From: Eumeta japonica
Lineage: Eukaryota > Arthropoda > Insecta > Lepidoptera > Psychidae
Length of the DNA stretch: 64,000 bases
Reading direction: 5' to 3'
Assembly (NCBI GenBank): GCA_005406025.1
Contig: BGZK01000718.1
Span: 124,001-188,000 of the forward strand
Part shown: one piece after another, positions 44,840 to 57,183 of the stretch
Layout: each line of letters begins with the position of its first letter
How positions within the stretch are numbered: position 1 is the first letter of the stretch
Position numbers and translations under genes: made by a program
Notes under the pieces: model-generated
Databases searched by the model: none
Told to the model about the DNA's origin: nothing
Seen by the model: only the letters and a program-made list of their open reading frames with translations

Positions 44840-46660
44840 CAGTACACGAGGCATAATTTTAATCAGAAATTTTCTGATCACGAGAAGGGAACATAACTTC
44901 GCCCTGACGTATTGCGTATTGATGAAATTCGAAGGAGCACTACACGCGTGATCACGGTGTACCGTATTTCCGGCATGGTTAGTCGCTCCACTAAACATAA
45001 CGTTCTCTGACAAAAAAAATGTACTTTCTGTTAATCGATCATTCCAATTATTATATGACTGACAAATTCGATAAGAGGTGACGTCTGCTCTTGGTCTATT
45101 ACCGATTAATATACGATAACATACAATTATAATACGATAACAAAATAAAAGAGTAATTTTATTACAAAGAGATAGGAGATAATGAGTACAAAAGAAAAAT
45201 GTATTTTTGTAATTCACGAATATAAATATTTTAAGCATCATGAAATATGAGAGGTTTAAATTGAACTTGTTCGAGTACTAACTGAAAGACAATTGATATA
45301 AGAATACTCTTCAAAGAGTAATTGATTAAAAAAGTAAAGTATAAAAATTTGTGTAAATAATTTGAATATCCACAGATTCCTAACTTACTGTGTTGGAAAA
45401 TTCAACAAAACGAATAAATTAAAAATGTGACTTAGAAATAAATATGGCGCGTAACAGAAAAACGTGACGACGAAAATTGCTCTCATACGTCGACAAAGAA
45501 GTTTCACTTCAATAATAATATTGTATACAGTTTGTTACGTGCATCATTATAACATCAATGTTACTGATTTTTTTCTCAGCTGAATAAGATTTAACGAATC
45601 ATCACTTTATCATCTAAAAGCGTCTTCAGATTACATCGGATGGACTAAACCGATTTTCTCAACGTCACAAATCAATGAATTCAATAATTTTGTACTATAT
45701 TAAAAAGGGTTGCCCCACGAAAGGGACATTAAATTAAAAACTCATATAAAATCCTTGTACGTTCACTTTCTTATTAAAAATATATCGTTGCTAAAAGAAA
45801 ATTACTTTGTTCATCTTTACTTTAATTCCAAGTTCAGAAAAATGTGGATTACGTATCTTAAAATAAGTGTGACATGGTTTTTATTTCAGTGTGTCATATG
45901 AAGTTTTGAGAATTCTTACTTTCACACCTTAAAATGGAAACTGATGGCCATGAAATTCTGCATACAAATGACTTTTTATAGAAATGAAATAATATTATAG
46001 AATAGAGACACTTTTATTTCGATATTCCGAGAAAAATCTTAAGAAATCATTTCAAAAATTGACAAGTTTTTGTGTTCCATAAATCGACAACATAACTGCA
46101 ACTAGATAGGAATTAATACCAAATCACAGTATTTTTCATGTCCTCTTCCTATCTAAATATCCATTACTGGAAACGTTCTCTGTGTGAGATATCCCATGTG
46201 CAGTTAGTTTGTAATTTGCCTGATGTCCAGGTTTATGGATGTGATTATCGCTAGTGCGCCAGTGCCCTTATATTTACAAGTCATGGACGAAAGTCACAGA
46301 CAACGCCGAATAAAAAAATGCAAAATATAATAATGAATTGAAATATTGGCCTTCATGTATTACTAACTGGCACTAGTTTTAATCTCGAAGGTTATCAGAT
46401 AAACCTATATTATTATAAACAATATTGCCTACTTCCTTCCACGTTACTATTCTTGATTAATATAAGAGTAAAGACTGATTTATTTTTGTGCTCCCACTTA
46501 TTATTTATTTTATATTTTTAGATATTTTGTAATTTGAATTTTCCTGTTCTTTAACATTCATATTTCATAAATAATATAATTTATAAGTACATTGCACTTT
46601 ATTTTCATTCTATTTATTCATTAAAATATCACATCCGTATATTGTATTTATACCGAAAAA
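44840..46660. other. AT-rich spacer, no gene
   Basis: The 136-codon minus frame at 44831-45241 crosses AT-rich sequence and shows no domain. Nothing else was seen. Confidence 0.45.
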
Positions 46661-46669
46661 AATAATATT

Positions 46670-46945
46670 TTCTACCCTCGGAACACGCGAAATTCCGAGT
46701 CATCCCTCACGAAAATTTCGCCGTTCATATTTTTCCGAGGCGATGTATATTTTTTTTTTCTCTTCGCAATGCGAAAACGTTTTATATTCGCCGTGACGAA
46801 TTCTTGTAAAACGTGTCGGCGCCTATTGACTCGGCCGTAACAAGCTAATGCTGACTGGTTAGAAAGATACTTTGTAGAATAATTTTTCGGCAGAACGTAC
46901 AACCGAACATTTCGGCGTTTTTTTTTTCTTTTATCTAGCAACAAA
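46670..46945. promoter_or_regulatory. CpG-containing block, candidate conserved element
   Basis: A more balanced composition with regular CpGs inside AT-rich DNA supports a 90-codon minus frame rich in Lys and Arg, with no known domain. Probably non-coding. Confidence 0.2.
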
Positions 46946-46949
46946 ATAA

Positions 46950-47640
46950 TGTAAATTCTTCTGAAGCTCTAAACATTTTTTTAAAGAGATTTATTTTTTT
47001 CCGGTTAGGGTATTGATAAATAATCGATCTGCCATTTATACCACATTTATATCACTAAATGTCGACGGCGTAGGGCACGAGACACCTATAATCTGGATGT
47101 GTTAGCACTGCCAGGTTCAAAGTATGTAGGTGATTTAAGAGAGAGTTTATAAGTGAGTTTCCACATCCGCCATAGGAAATGCTCTAACTCAAGACTATTT
47201 TTTGAATAATGCTATTTTATTTCATTGCTATACTTATTCGAATATTTATATTGGGACAACTTGTTCAAGGACAGTAGTCGATATCTGTGGTACATACAGT
47301 ACGTCACAGCAGCTTTTGCATCAAAAACTTTTACCGTCGTTGTTTTTTTGAATTATTACGTTCTTGCATTATATCTTGTAGTCTAACACGTATAGATTTT
47401 TTCGAAATTTCGTAGAACAAAATAATCGATAACGTATTTAGAACAGTCGACAAAAAATTTCGATAATGACCCTGTTTGAGTAAATTTTCCTAAAATTTTA
47501 AATCTAACACCATAATTAAAAGGTTCCTAATTTTGTAATAATCTTTATAAATAAAATGAATCGACAAAATGTATGTACGCGCATCACTTCTGAATGACTA
47601 CATTAAATTGGATAATTCTTTTTTTGTTGTGTTCGTTATT
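46950..47640. other. AT-rich spacer, no gene
   Basis: No gene recognised. Confidence 0.5.
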
Positions 47641-47649
47641 ATCAGGACA

Positions 47650-48330
47650 AGGGTTGTATAAAAGAAAATAACAATTTGTATGTGTCTGTCTGTCTGTTTG
47701 TCCGGAGTATCTTTGATGGCTAAACAGATCACGATGAGATTTTCACTGGAAGGTAGAGCAAGTTTTAGGAAACTACTCTAAATGTATTCTAGGGACTACA
47801 TTTAGAGTACTTTCAACTCGATAATTTTTAGGGTTCGTGCGTGAAAAAAAACCATCTAAAAGTGGGATGATTTTTTACAATCGAATCAAAAGTAAAACCA
47901 GAATCGTAATAGGAAGCAAAACCAAAACCGGGATTGGATTCAGACGCCCCTTTGTACCTGTCCGTCTGTTTGTCTGTCTGTCCTGGGTAACGTCAGAACG
48001 GCTGAGCAGATCACGATGGGTCTTTCATGGGAAGATAGAAAAGTATGTTAAGTTATATTTAGGGTACTTTTTATCGCTATATTTTTTAGAGTTTCTGCGT
48101 GTTAAGAAACCCTTAAAATAGGATAATTTATTGGAATTTAATCAAACGTGGAACCGGAATCAAAATCGGAAGGAAAAACAGAATTGGGATTAAATCGAGA
48201 GGAAATTAAAGACAAGGAATGGAAACGGAGTTATAATGGATGTGTGTGGATCACAGCACCATCAGTCGAGACAAAATGTGTAGGAAATCATTCTACGTTC
48301 TCAAGGGAAGAGCCGCGAGCAACAGCAATC
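47650..48330 (-). mobile_element. Dimeric copy of the hexamer-array repeat (copy 3)
   Basis: Two units run head to tail with a period of about 282 bp, anchored by CAGATCACGATG at 47725 and 48007. Each unit has a TGTCTGTCTGT tract, then the CAGATCACGATG core with TTTCA..GGAAG.TAGA, an AAAC/CTTAAAATAGGAT-type stretch, and a degenerate 6-bp array (about 47878-47945 and 48150-48235). The second unit ends with ATCATTCTACGTTCTC (48288-48303), matching ATCGTTCTACGTTCAT at copy 4. On the minus strand the anchor reads GATCTGCTCAGCCGTTCTGA, a phrase common at the 3' ends of insect RTE-type retroposons. Open frames of 94 and 75 codons here are by-products. Confidence 0.7.
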
Positions 48331-48339
48331 TATGTAAAT

Positions 48340-48690
48340 AAATCAACGTTAGTATTTTTGTCCCCTATAGCCTAATCCATTGATCCGATTACGACGAAGC
48401 TTTGGTGATATATTGTACGCATACCGGCGAAGATTTCTAAAAAAACTAGCATTTGTTCCTTGTTTCATCCGGATATTTGTACTACATAAACCGAATTAAT
48501 GAACTGATTTTTAAAATTATTTCATTAATAGATATTAGCAGTATTCTGAGTAAATAATGTTGCTAACAATTACCCCCGGCTTCGTACATAAATTAATTTT
48601 CCTAAAACGATTTTAATAATTCTTTAACTTATAGAAAGCTACCCTACCTCTGAGTAATATAGCTTATATTTTATTTTTATATTAGTATTG
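48340..48690. other. AT-rich spacer, no gene
   Basis: No gene recognised. The segment separates two copies of the same repeat family. Confidence 0.5.
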
Positions 48691-48694
48691 GCTC

Positions 48695-48990
48695 TTTTGC
48701 CTTCGTCCAAATGGGTACTGTGACTGGTAGTGGAATTGGAATTGAAAGCTGGACAGGGAATAAAATCGAGAAAAGAACCAAAATCAGAATCGAGGAAGGG
48801 ACCAGGATTAGAATCGAAAGCGGGACCGGGACCGAAATTAAAAACGAGACTAGAGTCGAAAACAAGTACGGGGATGCAATCAGAATAAAAGTATGACTAG
48901 GATCGGATTCGAAAACGAGACCGGTATTGAAATGGACATCGATCGATGCAAAAGAAAAAAAAATCGTTCTACGTTCATACGAGCGTAGCT
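48695..48990 (-). repeat. Hexamer-array repeat, copy 4
   Basis: GTCCAAATGGGTACTGTGAC opens the unit, followed by about 215 bp of GGAATT, GAAATC, GGGACC and GAAACG steps (48725-48940). ATCGATCGATGC, an A-run and ATCGTTCTACGTTCATACG come next. The flanks match copy 2 in inverted orientation. The 112-codon minus frame (alternating Ile/Leu/Val/Ser/Pro) is a direct readout of the 6-bp period. Confidence 0.75.
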
Positions 48991-48999
48991 GCGTACTTT

Positions 49000-49215
49000 T
49001 TCTTTTAATCGTCATTGGACGACTCTAGAAATGACTTATTACAAGTTACCAGATCAAAAATTAGTTATATCCTGTACATGTAAACTGATACGCATAATAT
49101 ATTTAGTACCCAATGTTCTTATAATCAATTTCCAGTGTAAAGACTGTTTATCGACAAGAAAAAAAACCGTTGTTTGTGGTGTCGTATTATAGTCACGTAG
49201 CTGTTGAGGATATCT
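49000..49215. other. AT-rich spacer
   Basis: Nothing recognised. Confidence 0.5.
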
Positions 49216-49219
49216 TTCC

Positions 49220-49330
49220 ACAATTTTTCATTCTGAGATAGAGACCGCCGGCCGAGGGCTGAGGACGACCTTCTGGGCCGAAGGCTTAACGTTATTTGGA
49301 CTACGGAGCGAACGACTTAATTTGTCTTAA
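49220..49330. promoter_or_regulatory. Short GC-rich patch
   Basis: GACCGCCGGCCGAGGGCTGA (49243-49262) and about 60 further CpG-rich bases stand alone in AT-rich DNA. No open frame of interest. Confidence 0.2.
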
Positions 49331-49339
49331 ATTAAACAC

Positions 49340-52300
49340 TCATTGACCATTGAAAGTGACGATATTAAGCATCGAGGTGCCACATTTTCGAGTTGAGTAA
49401 TAGTCGCAAATTGTTTTAATGGTCACAAACACATAGCAATAAAATATTTTATTATGCCTGTTTCATATTATAAAATGTACCAGTTTTAATTCTTGATTGC
49501 ACTTTTCTGGATCGTAAAATAAATAATTATAATTTTTCTAATTCAATATTTAAGATATCAAAGATTCCCCATAAGGCTGAAGTGATTCAAAATTTTAATG
49601 CTCAACATACACAATGTATACAGATTTTTTTTAATACGTATCGAAACCCTTATGAGTCAGTTAAGAACTCTGGACATAATTTTAGAATCATTATCAATAT
49701 TTCCATAATTCGAATTAAAAACTAATCCTAATTAAAATAACTAACTCAAATATTTGAAGTTCGACAAAAATATTTCTACGTGTTTTGGATTCCATGATCG
49801 ACTTTTTTTACGTTTTCTTTTTTCTAATTATAATTACAGCTTTAGCGATCTGATTACAGAAAGTCATTCAAAGGTAGCACATAGATATAAATATTTCAGT
49901 GTAGAATGAGCCTCCTGAAAGCTTTTGATCCTGAATTGTAGTTATCTCTTAAAGGCATTGAAGTCCTTGGGAACTAAAAATCCTCGCAAGCCTTCGTTAA
50001 ACCGCTCCTCTCTTCAGCGCCCTAGGTATTGGTTTTCGTAAGATGAGTACTAAAAGTTTTTCCATCCTGTTTCTTATCGTTCTTGACGAATTCTTGTGTA
50101 ACGGTAATGAGCGTGTATTTTTCCTTGATGGATATTCTAAGTGAGTTATGAAGTGTTATATTATTAATAAGAACCTTTGCACTCTATTTTTATAACATGA
50201 ATATACAATTGTGCAACATTTCTTCATAACAAAGCTTTTACCAACTTTACCTGTTTATTGCTGATTTTTTTTTTTATTAACGAAACTATCTCTAGTTTAA
50301 GTCTCCATGCCGATCATCTGTCGTTTTCTTATTTCAAATGTTTCGAAATTGTCAACAAAATACCATGCCCATATTTTTTTTTAAACATGGCATTGTTTCT
50401 ATTGTTAGTTAGCCAGAGATGGCACACTTGACGCTGGTCCACGTTTCGCAAAATTTCGAATCCAACATAACAGGTGTATAATCGTTTCGGACATATAATT
50501 GCTGTATAGGTGCAGGTTTAATACAGCACATGTGTAAGTTTCCGCCTACACTCAAAATGAGAGTTATCTCACGATATTTTTCTTCACTGTTAACGGTTTA
50601 TATAGTTGAACAAAAACTTACTTGAATTCGTAAAAACTTAACCGCTTTCGGGTTGAGAGTTGAATGTCTTGCTAGTGAGTCAACACTGATTACTAAATTG
50701 CCTTACGTACTTAGGTTTCACCATATACTAACCTTCTAAAAACGTTGCAAAACGATCTCCTTTATTTTAAAACTGCCGATACTACAACCTTTAACATGAG
50801 CAGTAATAAATGTTACCAATACAATAAATTTTACATTTCAGACGATACACTGGACATTATATATTAAACGTTTTCATTAAATATTTTGTGCTAACATCTA
50901 AGGTGACATTCAATTAAATGATCCAACAACCAGACGCTAGTGTTCGAATTTCAAATGATATTTCGTTATACTGAATCCAAAAACTTTTTTACAGATTTCT
51001 CCCTCTTTATCGAAAAAATAAATTACAAAAGAAACTTGTAGTTGAAACATGTAGCACATGATAAAATAAACAAAAAATATGGCATTAGAGGAAGCTTATT
51101 TATGGCAAATCAATACTCAGAATGTTCAATATTTGTTGTAAATATTGAGGCTGGATATTTTGTATTGGATAATATATAATATTATTACTCCTTATGTATG
51201 ATATAAAAGTTTAATTGCTATTATACGACTAAATGAGATATCCGATAATAAAATCGTTAAAGTGAAACCGTATAAATAGATGGAAAATTCAGTAAAATAT
51301 TCATAAGCGAGAAAATTAAATTTCTAACTTTATCTTCCTTGAAGGATCTAGGAACAGCGTGGGTGTATTTTACTTGTATCGAGCCGTGGATACAAGATAT
51401 CGAGTTTCAAAAGGGCGTTTTGAAAGACAAGAAAACATTTACAAGTTAGTTGTTTTCGAAATAGGTATTTAGATAGACAAAGTTTCGATTCTTGATTTTT
51501 TTCATTTGATCCTATAGAAGTTATTAATCTTGAATCTTATTTTGAAAATCCATGGGAATCAACAGCCGGTGACAATAATATTGAGGTGCCTATTTTTATT
51601 ATTTCTGATTTTCTTTCTAGACTTAGTATATGCCTAATCGTAAGATTAAAATTCACATCACCTAGTCGAGCAACAGATATGAATTGAATGGAAATTAAAT
51701 TAAGTAATAATTTTATAATCAGGTATCATAAGAAATCATTAAGGGAATCAGTTTGTAGCAAAAATTATAATGATTAAATTAATAGCGAAGAATTTTTCAG
51801 ATTCCTAGAACTAAGCAATTATCCACGTCTAAGTTCTAAATTGAATACGATATAAGAAATGTATTGAGTCTATATGCATTATAAGTATTTTAAAATGTTA
51901 ATTTAATTCTATTGGACTCATACAATAGCCAATTAAAACAATAATAATCATTTAAAATTGTAGTATCACTTGCAATTTTAATAATTTATTAAAATTGCAG
52001 CATTAGATAGATATGTGGGGTGCATTAAAAGTTTTTTGGCTGGTCATAAATATTTATATTTCGAGTTACGTTTTTTTAAACGTAATGTAATTTATCGATT
52101 CTTTTATGTACATTATTATTTTTTTTGTTAGGTAATCCCTTTGCAATTCGATTTACAAATCGATTTTTGTAGTCTGAAGCGTATATGCATGTAATGGGAA
52201 AAAACTTTAGGATTGTAATGTTTTTACGATTTCAAAATTAGCTTAGCTTTTCTGTTTAAGATTGCACTGCTCGTCTTCAAAATGCGGAAGAAGAAGGAAA

Positions 52301-52585
52301 CGATACATTTAGGTGTCCTATGTGCTGGTATACGGAATTTAGACTTTCTCATATTTCTCTCCATCCATCGGGAAGGTCCACCGAACAGAGCTGTCTGAGA
52401 AAAATGAAGGCTGATTTACCACTTATGGGGATATTATTTCGACATAAGCCAGACCTATAATAAGTTATAAAGACATGAAAAATTAAAAAAAAAAACATTA
52501 CTATCGGTGTATTCTTCACGAATCGACCTCGAAGATTAAGGTAATATATGCATAGTGTCGCAAACAGAATTCACGTGATTACTAA
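49340..52585. other. Long AT-rich spacer, no gene
   Basis: Over 3 kb contains no open frame above 60 codons and no repeat I recognise. A mild GC-richer patch lies at 50400-50560. It is consistent with deep intron or intergenic DNA. Confidence 0.5.
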
Positions 52586-52594
52586 ATTATAAAA

Positions 52595-52672
52595 ATGATG
52601 AATTGTGCTGTGAAATACTGCAAATCAAGTCAGAAAGAGACATCAATCAGCATGGTCTCTATTTTTCAAAAG
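52595..52672 (+). pseudogene. THAP-type zinc-finger N-terminus (partial first exon or relic)
   Basis: THAP domains are C2CH zinc fingers at the start of DNA-binding proteins, including P-element-type transposases and host factors. A 26-codon frame reads MMNCAVKYCKSS, then QKETSISMVSIFQK, then stop. The spacing C-x4-C two residues after the initial Met, a short basic loop and an IS..SI-F.K end follow the first 25 residues of THAP domains (usual form C-x2-4-C then I-S-F-x-F-P-K). The AGTAAAT at 52671-52677 could act as a splice donor, and THAP first exons often end just here. The downstream Cys and His ligands are not seen in the following 400 bp. The FP-to-IFQ change suggests decay. It could be a real first exon or a P-element/THAP relic. 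Confidence 0.5.
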
Positions 52673-52679
52673 TAAATTT

Positions 52680-53285
52680 AACATTTTTATCTTGATTCAC
52701 ATATATGAATATGCTTCGAGATATGATTATTTGTCAATCATTATAATTTCTACTATGATTGTTACTAGTATAACATAAAAATTAAGAATTATCTAAATAT
52801 TGAAATAAATTGATTGAATAAAGAAAGTACATACATAATTTACATTTCAAATTGATCTATTATTTTAAATAATCTATTTTCAACCTACCAAGAATACAAT
52901 TAACGAGGTTGAAACGTATTTTACAGTTTAAAATAAACGAATAATATTTCCAATAATTATTTTGTATTAATATTAAAATTTTTAATCTTGGTAATATTAA
53001 AATGATCTTTTTTTTTGTGGGCACCCTCATCTAGTTTCGGGGCTTATAATTCAGATAATATGAGACCCATTAAAGAAATAAATGGCAATATTCTTTTTCT
53101 ATTTTAAATGTCACATAAAACATTAAAATTTATTTTATATATTTTACAATACTTCGGCCCAGTCCTTAGGTCACTACAAGGTAATATGAATGTCGTTAAG
53201 TCGTCAAATCATCAAGCGTCTACGATGGATCTGAAAGGAATATCCAGACCCTCAATAAGGCTCGTGTGTCTTTCCGTTATTTATG
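52680..53285. other. AT-rich spacer, no gene
   Basis: The 70-codon frame at 53108-53320 has no recognised domain. 53195-53285 grades into the next GC block. Confidence 0.45.
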
Positions 53286-53289
53286 GTTT

Positions 53290-53560
53290 TCATGCGCTCT
53301 CCTTATTTACACCGGAATAAAAGAGGAGTTACAGCGCGTTGTCCTTTTTTCATACGCGACCGCCGCGCGCGCATCCTTTCGCCCTGTGAGCGGGCAATAA
53401 CAAAAGTTTTTACTGGCCGCGGCGACACTACATAAAAACTGTTTTTACGAGACGAGAATGACGGTTTAAGAGTGGCGCGTTATCTGCGCTTTATGGGGAA
53501 ACTTTCGCGGAAGCCAGCAGAGAAAAAAATGCTTTTCTGGTTCCGTTGTTCGAGACAGAA
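53290..53560. promoter_or_regulatory. GC-rich block, candidate regulatory element
   Basis: CGCGACCGCCGCGCGCGCAT (53356-53375) and further CpG-dense sequence alternate with homeodomain-friendly strings such as CATAAAAAC (53431) and CTTTATGGGG (53490). No frame is convincing. This alternation is typical of developmental enhancers, but the function is inferred. Confidence 0.3.
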
Positions 53561-53613
53561 TAATAACACTTGGATCGAACTACTGTTTACGATTTGTGTC
53601 AAAATTTTTTTTA

Positions 53614-53860
53614 ACTAGATCTCGCCCGCGACTTCGCCTGCATGGATGTGGTATGAATTCTTTCATCTTTCGTACCGACCGATCGCACCATCGACCGCGA
53701 TATTGATCCCACTGCCGGTTTCGATTCCGTTCTCGAGTCAAATACCGTTTCAGACAAATCGAAGAAAAGAAAGGTACACTCTATCACCGGAAATGCACGT
53801 TCGGTCGCCGAATTATTCTATTGTGATACAATCTCTTCTACAATATTAATTTTACCTTCA
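53614..53860 (+). repeat. Hexamer-array repeat, copy 5
   Basis: It opens with CTAGATCTCGCCCGCGACTT then CGCC (53616-53639), the arthropod-wide retroposon end. GTACCGACCGATCG follows, then a short degenerate array (CGATATTGATCCCACTGCC and GATTCCGTTCTCGAG, 53697-53737). It is plus orientation and truncated compared with copy 6. Confidence 0.65.
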
Positions 53861-53869
53861 ATACTGCTG

Positions 53870-54135
53870 TTGCTAATAACCACGTCATATAAAAAAAAAT
53901 TACTTCATAGTATATTCAAGCATGTGAAGCCTCGTGGTTAAAAACTGGTAAACTTTAAATTTTATTTCGACTTGAGCATCACATGTGTTGTAAATTAGAT
54001 TTCGAATTGATTAATTGTCATTCAACTTTTTTTATAACTAGTAGTTGAACTTGATACTCTTGTACTTATGATGTATTACGTATAAATAACCTTTAGCAAT
54101 TTTTTTACACTGTAGTATGAGTAGATCAATCGCCG
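53870..54135. other. AT-rich spacer
   Basis: Nothing recognised. Confidence 0.5.
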
Positions 54136-54141
54136 CAAAGC

Positions 54142-54882
54142 TTTTTTAGGGTTCCGTAGGCAACAATGACCATTATAGTTTTGCCATGTCCGTCCTTCAG
54201 TCCGTACGTCTGTCTGTATGTCCGCTGCTTAACTAAAAGACTCTCGATACTTGAAAGCTGTGATTTGGCATGAATATGACGACGTCGACAAAATACTGAA
54301 ATAAAATAAAAAAAAGATTTAATTGTACCTACCCCACAAGTAAAATGAAAATGAGTGTCTCGTCTATCCTACGCTATGTGTTATCGTTGAATAACTCAAT
54401 CAAAAAGATTGTAGGTCCGTGAAAACCATGTTTCATTTAGGGATCTGTTTGCGAAAAATTAAACCGCACATTGCTACTTTTTGTCAGAGTCATATTTCTT
54501 ACCTACCAACTAAATGGTTGTTCTTGGATGTATGAAAAATAACGGTATTAAGTAGGCTTTACAAGTTAATCAGTTATTATAAAATATACTTGGTGTAGTA
54601 AACAGAAAAAATTCATGTAAATTCTATTGCAAATCACTTGCATGACGTTGTCCGTTATGTAAAACAGGTAGTAAGTATAAGTTACGAATTACGTAAATTT
54701 ATTGAATTATATAATCCTAATATCCTTGACACCCGTCCTATGTAGTCCTGTTTTAAACATTATTGGCAGTTAAACCGTAAATTAATGGATTCATAGTATC
54801 AAACAAAAGCTACCTTCAAAGTCCGTATATTGTGACGGGCAACTACAGAACCCTACACTGCCCATAGTTCGACACGCACACA
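54142..54882 (+). mobile_element. Lepidopteran interspersed repeat (TTTTTTAGGGTTCCG family), best copy
   Basis: TTTTTTAGGGTTCCGTAGGC opens the element. A GTCCGTCCTTCAGTCCGTAC then GTCTGTCTG tract follows, with an AATAAAATAAAAAA stretch and GTAGGCTTTACAAGTTA near 54554. The end is ACAGAACCCTACACTGCCC and TTCGACACGCACAC. It supplies the reference for the nested insertion at 20147-21890 and is uninterrupted at the matching site near 54785. The family is abundant in Lepidoptera; it has no protein-coding capacity here. Confidence 0.8.
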
Positions 54883-54889
54883 TATCTGA

Positions 54890-56520
54890 ATTCCGATGCA
54901 ATCCAATTGTTTAGTGAGTTAGAGAGCTGTGGTAGCGATACATTTTAGTGAAAATGAGATTTATTTTTATGACTGTACTTTGTTATCTAATATGAAAATA
55001 TGAAGGCTGGAATTAAAAGCATTAATAAATTCTACCATGAAACTTTTTCGTCGAAAATCCATATATTGCGTAGAAAAATAATCTACCAGCATGTACAGTC
55101 AGATGAACTAAAACACACGACCTTTTCAAGTTAGTCGCGTCGTAGTTGCGAATTGTGCGAAAACAAAGTTCGATAATTACATCGACCGACCCTTTTTGCG
55201 GCCTTGACCTTTATATATGTATTTATATACATAAAATGGAAACAAAACTAAAACACAATTCGTCCAATTCCTCCTAAAGCTTCAAACAGCCAAGAGCATT
55301 TTTCTTTTATCGCTGTGGTATTTTCGTCTAATTCTTCAATGTGAGTTTCTATTTTTAAGGTGTTTTTACGCCCTCAAAGGACGGCAAAATTTCATATCGT
55401 AGCCGGCCAAAACAATCAAACAGTACTCTAACATAGCTAAATGCGAATTATTTTCACTTATTGAAGATTCTGTGAAATTTGATTGCCATTAAGCTATCGT
55501 TGCCAATCCACGTATTTTTCAAATACGATTAATTCATGAAAAATGATCTTCTAGTGAATAGAAATATAGGAATAACAGAATTATACTCACAAGAATATCA
55601 AAACTTGAATATTATATTGCTGTTTTTAAGTCACTGTATTTCAGGTAAAATACTTTATTTTTCGACATTAAATATATTATTTTCTTCTTGAAAAAAAAAC
55701 TGTCTTCCGAACAGGCGGTAAAGTGTAAATTCTCAAAAAAATACGACTGATTTCAAGTGTTATTTTATAACCTATGAAATAAATTTCCTATTAAAATAGT
55801 ATTAAAATTTTGAATTCGAATTGGTTCGAAATACAAAGTGCATATAAGAAATAGCGTAGTGTTTCTGTGAAACTAATAAAATTTCGTATGTTGGTAGTCA
55901 CAAAAACAACCACATTGATCTCTAAAAATTGTAACGGGTAAGTTACAGTACACATTACCATATATACCAGCTACTATTCTATTTAATATAATAAGAGAAC
56001 AAGGTCGCGGATACCACCCGTGGTACTTGCTTATGCGATGTTAAATAAGTAGGCTAGTGTAGGTAAGCTAGATTTGGTATTTGAAGTCTGGATGTATGAT
56101 GATGTAGGTGTATGAGTGTTTTTGTAGTAATGTTCGTTTTTCCTGTATGATGAAACATAGTTAAATACGAAAACAGTGTTGATACCCCTTAAAAAATTAT
56201 ATAAGAAATAATAAAGCAACAAAAAAGGGATGTATACAAAAAGAGAAATATGTGCGTTCTGTTGAAAAGACGTCATAATTTATCCAGTATGGCCAAAGAA
56301 TGGAGACAATCATTCGCTTAGGATATTGATATCGGCAAATGTAGATATCATAAAAATTTACGATAATGTACAAAGAAAAATTAAAAAAAGTGGAAAGAAA
56401 AAAATTTACTCATACAACCACTATATCAACACTTCAAAAAGGAATTTGTCTTACTTATATTTTTCAAAATCACTCTAGCCGGACTTATATCAATCTCTTC
56501 GCTTTACATGAAATATGTAT
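54890..56520. other. AT-rich spacer, no gene
   Basis: No gene, RNA or clear element. The frames at 56031-56276 and 56366 onward are AT-driven. Confidence 0.5.
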
Positions 56521-56526
56521 TCAAAA

Positions 56527-56635
56527 ATCAGACATACACGAACACAAACACACACAGAAGAACACATACCCACACATGCACACATACACACATAAAATAC
56601 ACATACCCACATATACACATGCACACGTACGAACA
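56527..56635 (+). repeat. CA-rich cryptic simple sequence
   Basis: About 110 bases of ACAC, ACAT and ACCC steps with frequent interruptions. Thr/His-rich and Cys/Val-rich frames across it on both strands are artefacts. Confidence 0.85.
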
Positions 56636-56779
56636 TCACCGTGGTCGCAATGGTTTGCTAGGACCTGGGATAAGAACTCGATTTGTGAAAATCGAATTGA
56701 AAACAATAACTTCCCTAACTTTACACGCAAACTAACTACTTTCTAAGCGGGAACTTAGAATGACTGTAGTCGCTGAAAA

Positions 56780-57110
56780 GTTGTGGCGACCGAATTAATT
56801 AGGCGAGCCCGCGAGCAACGTACACGCGAACGCGCACCTCGCGGCAACTCCACCGCCCGCCGCCCGCCGCCGGGCGCTGCCATCGCGATGCCACTGTATG
56901 AAAATGTATTCAACCGGAATGTATTCCCATTCTCTTGCCCGCTTTGAATATCGTTTTCATGAGCAGACAAGCCTTTGTTGTGAGTCGACTTTGTGTTTGA
57001 ACTCGCCGATACAGCGGTGTTTGACGGGGAACGTGAATAAAACGACGGAGCCGCCCTCTGCCGGAGAGGTTGTTTAGGAACGGCGCGGTCTAAAAGGCCG
57101 ACTGAAAAAA
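56780..57110. promoter_or_regulatory. GC-rich block with a strong CTCF-like site
   Basis: 56805-56885 is CpG-dense, peaking at CCACCGCCCGCCGCCCGCCG (56849-56868). The sequence stays GC-rich to 57110. On the minus strand CCGGCAGAGGGCGG (57051-57064) matches the 14-base CTCF consensus at 13 positions. AATTAATTAGGCG near 56793 offers a homeodomain-type core. The 71-codon minus frame has no domain. This is a good candidate boundary or enhancer, inferred only from sequence. Confidence 0.4.
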
Positions 57111-57183
57111 GCGATAAACGTACAACAATAAATACATTTTGATAAAGGACATTTTATAAATTATCTAACTTTTTTTTCAAATA

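Noticed and set aside
44831..45241. 136-codon minus-strand ORF
   Set aside because: AT-driven, no domain, no codon bias, and no splice or regulatory context.
48677..49015. 112-codon minus-strand ORF resembling a membrane protein
   Set aside because: Same cause: hexamer array kept open by its period.
50010..50030. AGCGCCCTAGG as a CTCF site
   Set aside because: Same problem on the minus strand: the core is one G short.
56521..56735. His/Thr-rich and Cys/Val-rich ORFs on both strands
   Set aside because: Produced by the CA-rich simple sequence.
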